Of a stretch of 8,490 nt of DNA, positions 1 through 6,761 are shown in pieces; the stretch's first letter is position 1; each line of letters opens with the position of its first letter. Source of the DNA: an uncultured Bacteroidales bacterium (GTDB lineage: Bacteria > Bacteroidota > Bacteroidia > Bacteroidales > F082); the NCBI GenBank assembly GCA_937877465.1, contig CALFIT010000164.1:1-8490 (forward strand), written 5' to 3'. Both the position numbers and the translations under genes were made by a program. Under the pieces are notes generated by a model. The model was not told the origin of the DNA. It searched no databases and saw only the letters and a list, made by a program, of their open reading frames with translations.

Positions 1-1615
<1,615 letters not shown>

Positions 1616-1694
1616 TTTATTCAGTTTGCAGTTTGAAGTTGATAGTTATCAGTTAATTATATGAAAAGAGATTTGCCTTTGAGCAAAATTCGTG

Positions 1695-1726
1695 CAAAGG
1701 TACGGTTTTTCCGTGAAATGTGGAAA
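1695..1726 (-). promoter_or_regulatory. Bacteroides-type promoter for secA
   Basis: On the minus strand TACCTTTG (complement of 1695-1702) matches the Bacteroidota -7 consensus TAnnTTTG exactly. TTTC (complement of 1723-1726) stands 20 nt upstream as an imperfect -33 box (consensus TTTG). Transcription would start near 1689, giving a leader of about 73 nt before the secA ATG. Prediction from motif match and position only. Confidence 0.65.
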
Positions 1727-1732
1727 ATATGT

Positions 1733-1756
1733 GCCAAAAAGTCAGATGTTTTTGGC
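1733..1756 (-). terminator. Inverted repeat, possible weak terminator after the thioredoxin-fold gene
   Basis: GCCAAAAA (1733-1740) and TTTTTGGC (1749-1756) form a perfect 8-bp stem with an 8-nt loop. It begins 12 nt beyond the stop of the gene ending at 1768 and lies just upstream of the secA promoter. The stem is AT-rich and has no clean T-run after it on the minus strand, so termination is only a possibility. Confidence 0.35.
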
Positions 1757-1767
1757 GACGAAGGTTT

Positions 1768-3138
1768 TTATTTTCCATACATCTGTCGCACTCGCTCTTC
1801 CAAATACCGTTCAGGGCTTGGTGCTGGCGCTTCGCCGATCTTGGTACCCTTGCGGACGAGGATGTACTCGGGGAAGGTGCGCACGTTGTAGGCTTCCAAG
1901 AGGAGAATCTGGTCGCCGAGGTCGAGGAGGGGCCAGTCGATGCGCTTTTCCTCAAACTGTTGTTTGAAGAAGTCCATCCTGTCGTGCGTGGCGATGGTGA
2001 GGATCTGCACGCTGTCCTGCCATTGTTGGTGCAGGCTGCGCAACTCGCCAAACTGCCGCTCGGCGACGGGCGACATGCCGTCGACGAACTGCAACAGCAC
2101 CAAGCGGTCCTTGAAGTCGGAGAGGCTGATGTCGTTGCCGTTGCTGTCTTTCAGCGTGAAGTCGGTGGCCGGCGCACCCGAGGCAAGGCGGTTCAACTTC
2201 GCGAAGAAGTCACCGACGATGGCCTTGTGCTCGGCGTATCTCGTCTGCGCCTTGATATAATTGAGGTGGTTTTTGGCGAGGTGGCTTGCGCTGCGGTCGC
2301 CGTAGCAGAGCTTTTGCAGGTTGCAGATGGTGATGAGTTCGGCGAGTCGTGGGTTGCGGGCCATAAAGGGCTCTGTGGCAAGGTATTGTCTGAAGGCCAC
2401 CGGGCCCTCGGCAAAGGCTTCGTTGAGCAGGTGGCTGTCGTATGATGCGCCGTTGAAATAGCCGTCAAATAGTTCCTTGAAGAGGTCGACGTAGGCGCTT
2501 TGCGTGTAAAGCACAGGCTGCCCGTCAAAGTAGTCCTTGATGGTCTTTTTGCCGCCGTCGGTGCTGATAGCCAGTCGGATAGCCGCCGTCTTGTAGCGGA
2601 TGTGGTTCTTCACATAGTCTGATTTCAGGTCGGGCAACTCGCGGTCGATGGTGTTTTGTATCGAGTCCAAGTAGCGCACCTGCCGTCCACGATAGATCTG
2701 GTTGAAATGCTCGATGAGGTAGCTGTTGAAGATCTCCTCCGAAAGGACGACTTGCCGGTACAGGCCCTTGTCGGTGGCGCGTTTCACTCGGATGGTGGGC
2801 AGCTCTTTCTCGAAATAGGAAACGTTCTCTTTCTGCTCGGGAACGATGATTTCGATGTCGTAAGTGGCGTTGGGACAAATGATGAGGTCAACATACTCCA
2901 AGCCGACATAGATGCGGGCGGGCAGCACCTGTTTCACCGAGCCTTCGAGGATGAAGTTGCCTTTTTCGTCGGTCTGGCCTTGGTCAATCAAGGTGCCGTA
3001 GTCGTTGATGAGGTCTTCGTAGGCGAAAAGCCGAATCAAGGTATTGGTCTTGTTGCTTCGACCGGTAATGGTCACGTTCTGAGCGCTCGCTGCAACGAAG
3101 AGCAAAACGAAAAATGTAGTGAAAATCCATCGTTTCAT
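1768..3138 (-). CDS. Exported thioredoxin-fold protein lacking the CxxC motif
   Basis: The 456-residue protein begins with a clear signal peptide (MKRW, then a hydrophobic stretch to about residue 19, with likely cleavage after ASA), so it should be exported to the periplasm or outer surface. Residues about 20-100 look like a beta-rich domain, of the kind placed before TlpA-like modules in Bacteroidota. About 105-315 is mainly helical. The C-terminal region (about 320-456) follows the AhpC/TSA-TlpA pattern: GAPATDFTLKD, DISLSDFKDRLVLLQF, and the cis-proline site TFPEYILV (about 421-428). At the redox site the sequence reads FVDGMSPVAE (351-360), with no cysteine where TlpA proteins carry WCGPC. 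The only cysteines are near 88, 272 and 278, so classical thiol-disulfide exchange is unlikely and a binding or structural role is more plausible. The stop of coaD lies 26 nt upstream, so the two genes are probably one transcript. The substrate is unknown. Confidence 0.88.
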   Translation of the reverse strand: MKRWIFTTFFVLLFVAASAQNVTITGRSNKTNTLIRLFAYEDLINDYGTLIDQGQTDEKGNFILEGSVKQVLPARIYVGLEYVDLIICPNATYDIEIIVPEQKENVSYFEKELPTIRVKRATDKGLYRQVVLSEEIFNSYLIEHFNQIYRGRQVRYLDSIQNTIDRELPDLKSDYVKNHIRYKTAAIRLAISTDGGKKTIKDYFDGQPVLYTQSAYVDLFKELFDGYFNGASYDSHLLNEAFAEGPVAFRQYLATEPFMARNPRLAELITICNLQKLCYGDRSASHLAKNHLNYIKAQTRYAEHKAIVGDFFAKLNRLASGAPATDFTLKDSNGNDISLSDFKDRLVLLQFVDGMSPVAERQFGELRSLHQQWQDSVQILTIATHDRMDFFKQQFEEKRIDWPLLDLGDQILLLEAYNVRTFPEYILVRKGTKIGEAPAPSPERYLEERVRQMYGK

Positions 3139-3164
3139 ACGCTTGAAACGCGAAAAGGGCTGAA

Positions 3165-3635
3165 TTATTGCTTCTCGGGCAGTTTCACCTCTTCGGGCAG
3201 GAACTTCGAAGTGTCGCCGCCGTTCTTGTAGATGTCGCGCACGACGCTCGACGATACGCCCACCAACTCGCTCTCGGTGAGCAAAAAGATGGTTTCTAGC
3301 TCAGGATGAAGGCGTTTGTTGGCGTGGCCGATCATGTTCTCGTACTCGAAGTCGCTGCCGCAGCGCAAGCCACGGATGATGGTGTTGGCACCCACTTTTT
3401 TGCAGAAGTCGGCGGTGAGGCCTTGGTAGCTCTCCACCTTAACTTGTGGGTAATCTTTGAAGACTGCCTCGCACCATCGGATGCGGTCGGCTAAATCGAA
3501 GGTGGAACGTTTCTCCATGTTGATGCCGACGGCGACGTAGATTTCGTCGAACATGGGCAAGGCGCGGAGGACGATGCTGCGATGCCCCAAGGTGATGGGG
3601 TCGAAGGAACCGGGGAATACGGCTATTCTTTTCAT
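3165..3635 (-). CDS. coaD: Phosphopantetheine adenylyltransferase
   Basis: CoaD transfers AMP from ATP to 4'-phosphopantetheine, giving dephospho-CoA, the penultimate step of coenzyme A synthesis in the cytoplasm. The 156-residue length is normal for the bacterial enzyme. Family marks are visible in order: the N-terminal nucleotidyltransferase signature FPGSFDPITLGH (residues 7-18, the T/HxGH motif), a substrate-side segment KVESYQGLTADFCKK, the IIRGLRCGSDFEYEN segment, and the C-terminal VGVSSSVVRD with GGDTSKFLPEEV, which bind ATP in the family. The start ATG (3633-3635) gives MKRIAVFPGSFDP, as in relatives. The promoter appears to be at 3733-3740, leaving a leader of about 91 nt filled with inverted repeats. 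The exported thioredoxin-fold gene follows after 26 nt. Identification is secure. Confidence 0.96.
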   Translation of the reverse strand: MKRIAVFPGSFDPITLGHRSIVLRALPMFDEIYVAVGINMEKRSTFDLADRIRWCEAVFKDYPQVKVESYQGLTADFCKKVGANTIIRGLRCGSDFEYENMIGHANKRLHPELETIFLLTESELVGVSSSVVRDIYKNGGDTSKFLPEEVKLPEKQ

Positions 3636-3653
3636 TGGTCTTATTTTTTGACT

Positions 3654-3719
3654 CGAGACTTCGGGACACGTGACGCGAGACGGAATGTCCCGAAGTCCCG
3701 TGTCTCGCAGCCTCGCGTC
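3654..3719. repeat. Mosaic of GAGAC/GGGAC inverted repeats in the coaD leader
   Basis: This stretch contains several overlapping inverted repeats. GACTTCGGGACA (3657-3668) pairs perfectly over 12 bp with TGTCCCGAAGTC (3686-3697). GACGCGAG (3672-3679) pairs with CTCGCGTC (3712-3719). GCGAGAC (3675-3681) pairs with GTCTCGC (3702-3708). The second and third stems share one arm, and both cross the first stem, so they exclude one another or form a pseudoknot. On the plus strand the 3712-3719 arm is followed by C and six T, resembling a terminator, although no plus-strand gene precedes it. It may be a regulatory leader of coaD or a dispersed intergenic repeat; the sequence does not decide. Confidence 0.7.
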
Positions 3720-3732
3720 CTTTTTTCGCCTG

Positions 3733-3765
3733 CAAAAGTATTACTTTGTTGCGACTTGACGTAAA
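3733..3765 (-). promoter_or_regulatory. Bacteroides-type promoter for coaD
   Basis: The minus strand reads TACTTTTG (complement of 3733-3740), an exact TAnnTTTG match placed immediately after the stop of the Nudix gene. TTTA (complement of 3762-3765), 21 nt upstream and inside the Nudix coding end, is a partial -33 box. Start would be near 3727. The same TACTTTTGCAG word occurs in the promoter at 5174. Confidence 0.55.
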
Positions 3766-4367
3766 TCTCCTCCCAAAATTTCACCAATCGAGCGGAAAGT
3801 TTCTCTCAAGAACGCATCAACTTCTTCATCTCCAATGAGTTTTATTTCCGTGATGCCTTCCTCGGTTTGCGGCTTGGACTGGAGGTCGGCTTCGGTCGCC
3901 AGCAGATACCAATGGGTGCGTTTCAGCCGCCATTCGTCGCCCACTTGGTAGCAATGCCAAGAGGATGGCAACGCTTTGACTATCTGCAATTTGCCAATAC
4001 CCGTCTCTTCTTCCACTTCGCGCAGGGCGGCCTTTTCGGGTGTCTCACCTTTTTCTATATGGCCCTTGGGCAGGTCGGGGATGCCGTGGCGGATGATGGC
4101 GACGAACTTGCCGTCTTTCGCGACGATGCCGCCCGCCGCAGGCGCCATCCTAAAGGTCGTTTTCAAGGCCGAGGCCACGGCGTTTTCGCCCACTTCGTGG
4201 ATGAAAGTGTCGCCCGGGTCGCGGTCGGCGAGCCAATCGGGAAGAAATTCGCACAAAAGTTCTGCGTCGTATCTGTCAGATTCTTGGACTGTTGCGTCGA
4301 AATCCAAGGTGTCGCCGTCGATTTTTGGGAAAATCAATGCTTTGTTTTCGTGAAAAATCTTGTACAT
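3741..4367 (-). CDS. Nudix hydrolase
   Basis: Nudix enzymes cleave nucleoside diphosphates linked to another group, often as clean-up enzymes; the substrate here is unknown. From the ATG at 4365-4367 the protein has 208 residues and begins MYKIFHENKALIF. A complete Nudix box, Gx5Ex7REUxEExGU, spans residues about 102-124 (G102, E108, R116, E117, E120, E121, G123), just after GIPDLPKGHIEKGE. The N-terminal ~70 residues are an added domain not typical of minimal Nudix enzymes (about 130-150 residues). The frame stays open to an upstream ATG at 4443-4445, but I prefer 4367: the extension would run through the pyrE start region and the predicted -7 box at 4401-4408. The gene is divergent from pyrE. 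Its stop abuts the coaD promoter, so it may be transcribed separately from coaD or partly read through. Confidence 0.92.
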   Translation of the reverse strand: MYKIFHENKALIFPKIDGDTLDFDATVQESDRYDAELLCEFLPDWLADRDPGDTFIHEVGENAVASALKTTFRMAPAAGGIVAKDGKFVAIIRHGIPDLPKGHIEKGETPEKAALREVEEETGIGKLQIVKALPSSWHCYQVGDEWRLKRTHWYLLATEADLQSKPQTEEGITEIKLIGDEEVDAFLRETFRSIGEILGGDLRQVATK

Positions 4368-4370
4368 TTG
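4341..4370 (+). promoter_or_regulatory. Bacteroides-type promoter for pyrE
   Basis: TTTG (4341-4344) and TACATTTG (4363-4370) match the -33 and -7 boxes, with 18 nt between, slightly short of the usual spacing. Start would be near 4376, leaving a leader of about 40 nt before the pyrE ATG at 4418. The -7 box overlaps the start codon of the divergent Nudix gene (4365-4367). Confidence 0.6.
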
Positions 4371-4400
4371 TAGCCGTTTTTGAATGATGTTTTCAAGCGA

Positions 4401-4408
4401 CAAAAATA
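4401..4408 (-). promoter_or_regulatory. Possible -7 box for the Nudix gene
   Basis: The complement of 4401-4408 reads TATTTTTG, fitting TAnnTTTG. No good -33 box is visible at the expected distance. Start would be near 4395, giving a 28-nt leader for the 4367 ATG. This box lies inside the pyrE leader, 10-17 nt ahead of its ATG. Confidence 0.4.
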
Positions 4409-4417
4409 CACATTTCC

Positions 4418-5065
4418 ATGAAATACGACGATTCAGCATTGACATTGGCCCAGCATCTGCTGCAAATCAAGGCCGTGAAACTCAGCCCGAAGGCACCTTT
4501 CACTTGGGCTTCGGGACTGAAAAGCCCCATCTATTGTGACAACCGCGTCACCCTTTCCTATCCTGTGGTGAGGACCTATATCCGCCAACAGTTTGTGGAG
4601 AAGATCATGCAAAACTTCGGCAAGCCCGACGTGATTGCGGGTGTGGCCACGGGTGGCATCGCCCAAGGCGCGTTGGTGGCGCAGGAGTTGGGCGTCCCGT
4701 TTGTGTATGTGCGCTCCGAGAAGAAGTCGCACGGGATGCAGAACCAAATTGAAGGTGTCATCGATGCGGGCCAGACGGTGGTGGTCGTCGAGGACTTGGT
4801 CTCAACGGGCAAGTCGAGCCTCATGGCCGTTGATGCCTTGCGCGAGGCTGGCGCCATCGTCAAGGGCATGGTGGCCATCTTCACCTACCAGATGGACGTC
4901 GCGAAGCAGAACTTCGAGGCCAAGGATTGCCAGTTGTTCACCTTGTCGAACTACGAGACGCTGATCCAAAAGGCCGTGGAAGAGAAATACGTCACCGAGG
5001 AAGACCTCCAGTCGCTCAAGGAATGGCGCAACGACCAGCAGGCTTGGAGCGACAAGTGGGGCTGA
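4418..5065 (+). CDS. pyrE: Orotate phosphoribosyltransferase
   Basis: PyrE joins orotate and PRPP to give orotidine 5'-monophosphate, the fifth step of de novo pyrimidine synthesis, as a cytoplasmic homodimer. The protein has 215 residues, normal for the family. Visible marks are the N-terminal FTWASGLKSPIYCDNR (28-43), the ATGG turn (77-80), the flexible catalytic loop around VRSEKKSHG (98-106), and the PRPP-binding signature VVVVEDLVSTGKSS (121-134). The ATG at 4418 is supported by the promoter at 4341-4370 and by the length match. The gene stands alone with no other pyr gene beside it. The palindrome at 5103-5150, 38 nt after its stop, could act as its terminator. Confidence 0.97.
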   Translation: MKYDDSALTLAQHLLQIKAVKLSPKAPFTWASGLKSPIYCDNRVTLSYPVVRTYIRQQFVEKIMQNFGKPDVIAGVATGGIAQGALVAQELGVPFVYVRSEKKSHGMQNQIEGVIDAGQTVVVVEDLVSTGKSSLMAVDALREAGAIVKGMVAIFTYQMDVAKQNFEAKDCQLFTLSNYETLIQKAVEEKYVTEEDLQSLKEWRNDQQAWSDKWG

Positions 5066-5102
5066 GGGAAGCAAATCTGACACAAATCTGAAGCAAAAAT
5101 TC

Positions 5103-5150
5103 CAAAAAGTCCAACAAAAAGTCCAACTTGGACTTTTTTTGGACTTTTTG
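5103..5150. repeat. Palindromic GTCCAA/TTGGAC element, copy A (upstream of AlbA_2 gene)
   Basis: Two direct units like AAAAAGTCCAA (5104-5114 and 5116-5126) are followed by two inverted ones, centred on C5127. The arms pair for 23 bp with a single bulged C at 5115. The core is GTCCAACTTGGAC (5121-5133). The element could terminate pyrE transcription, since an A5/T5-flanked stem with a T-run is present, or serve as an operator, since its right end touches the -33 box at 5151-5154. A closely related copy lies just after the gene at 6580-6634. Similarity between copies continues rightward beyond the palindrome into a TTGGAAA...TTGATA stretch, in the same orientation. Confidence 0.85.
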
Positions 5151-5181
5151 TTTGGAAAGTGTTGATAATTATGTACTTTTG
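5151..5181 (+). promoter_or_regulatory. Bacteroides-type promoter for the AlbA_2 gene
   Basis: TTTG (5151-5154), 19 nt, then TACTTTTG (5174-5181) is a full match to the phylum consensus. Transcription should begin near 5187, only about 16 nt before the ATG at 5204. This rules out the upstream in-frame ATG at 5159, which lies within the promoter itself. Confidence 0.75.
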
Positions 5182-5185
5182 CAGC

Positions 5186-5201
5186 GTCCAAAAAAGTCCA
5201 A
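5186..5201 (+). promoter_or_regulatory. Tandem GTCCAA words at the predicted transcription start
   Basis: GTCCAA occurs at 5186-5191 and again at 5196-5201, 10 nt apart or about one helical turn, ending 2 nt before the ATG. The same word makes up the flanking palindromes. Placement at the predicted start point suits a repressor site, but this is inference. Confidence 0.4.
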
Positions 5202-5203
5202 AC

Positions 5204-6568
5204 ATGTTAGAAAAAAGCGATGTTTTCCAATGTTTAGTCCAAGGTGAAGGGCTTCATGTCGAGTTCAAGCAATCGGTTCCAGTTAAGGTGCGCGAATTGA
5301 GCGAGGAAGTCTGCGGATTTGCCAATGCCCAAGGTGGCGTAGTGCTCATCGGTATTAGCGATTCGAATGAGATTGTGGGTGCCACCATCGAAAACAGCCG
5401 TCGTTCCGCCATTCAAGGCAGCTTAGGCGAGATTTCGCCGAAAGTCCAATATTCGTTGTATCCTGTCGAGGTGGACGACAAGACGGTGTGGGTGATTGAA
5501 GTGCCCGAAGGCCAGTTTAAGCCGTATGTCTTTGCAGGCTCCATCTATATGCGCGAAGGTGCGAGTTGCCAAAAGTTGACTCAAGTGGACGAGATGCGTG
5601 ATTTCTTCCAACGGAGCGAGCGCATCCATTTCGACGCCATCCCTGAGCCGACAATCGACCTTATGGACGAATTGGACGAGGATGCGTTTCATGAGTTTCG
5701 ACGCGTAGCGGGTTTGAGCCCCGATACGCCGATTCCGCAAATTCTTGACAATCTGCAACTTTTCGACGAAAGCCACTTTGTTAAGCGGGGCAGTGTCATG
5801 TTCTTTGCCAAGCATCCCGAGGCGCATTATTTCCAAGCGGTGGTTCGTTGCGTCTTGTTCAAGGGCAACGAGAAGGTCTATATTCTCGACGACAAGACCT
5901 TCAGCGGGCCGTTGTTGCGCCAATACGAGCAGGCGTTGGACTGGCTGCAAAGCAAGTTGCAGGTGTCGTATCGCATTGAGACCGCCGGCCCAAGGCAGGA
6001 GATCTGGGAAATTCCGCTGAATGTGCTGAAAGAGGCCTTGCTGAACGCGATTTGCCACCGCGACTATTACGAACAGGGTGCAACCGTGGCCGTTGAGATG
6101 TATGACGACCGCGTCGAAATCAGCAATCCTGGTGGGCTTTTGCCGATTGTGGCAAAGAACTTCGGACGAAAGAGCCTCTCGAGGAATCCGTTGGTTTTCA
6201 ATCTTTTCACACGGATGAGCCTTGTGGAGAAGATTGGGTCTGGCATTCCGAGGATGCGGAAATCCATGCTTGACGCGGGTTTGCCGGAGCCGGTTTTTGA
6301 GACCGAGGGCTTCTTTACGGTGACGCTTTCCCGTCCCACAGCGCAGGCGCAGACGGCCAAAGTCGTGGAGGAAGAGGCTCCGACAGCCGGGAAACATGAT
6401 TCCATCCTCTCCGTCATCAGGGAAAATCCAACTCTAAGTTCGGAGGAGATCATTCGCTTGACGGGACTGAAACGAAGCACTTTCTACAACCACCTTAACA
6501 AGCTGAAAGAGAGTAAGAAAATCAAGAAAGTCAAGAAGGATGGCAAGTGGCAATGGGTGGTCAAATAG
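5204..6568 (+). CDS. AlbA_2 (Schlafen-type) / GHKL-ATPase-like / HTH protein
   Basis: The 454-residue protein matches the COG2865 type of predicted transcriptional regulators. Residues about 10-135 form an AlbA_2 (Schlafen-like) domain with HVEFKQS (18-24) and FANAQGGVVLIGISD (39-53). About 270-375 resembles a GHKL-type ATPase domain: an N-box-like EALLNAICHRDY (277-288), VEISNPGG (304-311), then NPLVFNLFTRM and EKIGSGIPRM (342-351). A low-complexity linker (about 378-397) leads to a C-terminal winged-helix segment (about 398-440, SSEEIIRLTGLKRSTFYNHL) and a lysine-rich tail. The Schlafen-like domain is associated with nucleic acids in other proteins, and some relatives act in regulation or defence; the ligand and target are unknown here. 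Start 5204 is chosen because the promoter at 5151-5181 precedes it. The gene is flanked on both sides by related palindromes and sits alone between housekeeping genes, hinting at an accessory, perhaps acquired, unit that may regulate itself. Confidence 0.9.
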   Translation: MLEKSDVFQCLVQGEGLHVEFKQSVPVKVRELSEEVCGFANAQGGVVLIGISDSNEIVGATIENSRRSAIQGSLGEISPKVQYSLYPVEVDDKTVWVIEVPEGQFKPYVFAGSIYMREGASCQKLTQVDEMRDFFQRSERIHFDAIPEPTIDLMDELDEDAFHEFRRVAGLSPDTPIPQILDNLQLFDESHFVKRGSVMFFAKHPEAHYFQAVVRCVLFKGNEKVYILDDKTFSGPLLRQYEQALDWLQSKLQVSYRIETAGPRQEIWEIPLNVLKEALLNAICHRDYYEQGATVAVEMYDDRVEISNPGGLLPIVAKNFGRKSLSRNPLVFNLFTRMSLVEKIGSGIPRMRKSMLDAGLPEPVFETEGFFTVTLSRPTAQAQTAKVVEEEAPTAGKHDSILSVIRENPTLSSEEIIRLTGLKRSTFYNHLNKLKESKKIKKVKKDGKWQWVVK

Positions 6569-6579
6569 CCATCGGAAAA

Positions 6580-6634
6580 TCCAAAAAGTCCAAGCAAAAG
6601 TCCAACTTGGACTTTTTTTTGGACTTTTGGTTGG
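6580..6634. repeat. Palindromic GTCCAA/TTGGAC element, copy B (downstream of AlbA_2 gene)
   Basis: This near-copy of the element at 5103-5150 begins 12 nt after the stop codon. It contains GTCCAA at 6588-6593 and 6600-6605 and TTGGAC at 6607-6612 and 6619-6624, centred on C6606. The inner arm pairs for 10 bp, followed by a 2-nt mismatch and about 11 more pairs. The core GTCCAACTTGGAC (6600-6612) is identical to copy A. The following bases (TTGGAAA then TTGATA) also resemble the copy A flank, but no clean -7 box is kept. It may terminate the AlbA_2 transcript. Confidence 0.85.
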
Positions 6635-6689
6635 AAAAATTGATATAATCATTTGAATGATAGATTTCTACAAAAAATCCAGCAACAAT

Positions 6690-6719
6690 AAAAAAGTCGG
6701 CATTTTTGCCGACTTTTTT
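6690..6719. terminator. Bidirectional intrinsic terminator
   Basis: GTCGGC (6696-6701) pairs with GCCGAC (6708-6713). Six A (6690-6695) and six T (6714-6719) extend the stem to 12 bp around a short ATTTTT loop. The T-run on each strand makes it work both ways, between the plus-strand AlbA_2 gene (ends 6568) and the minus-strand BspA-like gene (ends 6762). Confidence 0.85.
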
Positions 6720-6761
6720 GTGCTGTTTGTAGATCTGCAAAACCTTGCGTCTCCAAGCGGT

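Noticed and set aside
3439..3764. Frames through the coaD leader (minus 3439-3735, plus 3582-3764)
   Set aside because: They are translations of the GAGAC/GGGAC repeat and out-of-frame coaD, with arginine/serine-rich composition and no support.
4368..4445. 26-residue N-terminal extension of the Nudix protein from the ATG at 4445
   Set aside because: It overlaps the pyrE start and the predicted -7 box at 4401-4408. The MYKIF start at 4367 suits the family better.
5159..5203. Upstream in-frame ATG extending the AlbA_2 protein by 15 residues
   Set aside because: The ATG lies between the -33 and -7 boxes, so the transcript would not contain it. The extension encodes promoter sequence.
4802..5205. 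Minus-strand frames crossing the copy A palindrome (4802-5191 and 4951-5205) that resemble the frame at 6434-6652 (shared KSPSWTF and WTFW words)
   Set aside because: The protein-level likeness only reflects the duplicated palindromic DNA. The frames run antisense into pyrE or the AlbA_2 gene and lack promoters.
6644..6661. Second promoter after copy B, by analogy with the one after copy A
   Set aside because: The flank resembles the copy A promoter region, but no TAnnTTTG box stands at the right distance and no credible plus-strand gene follows.
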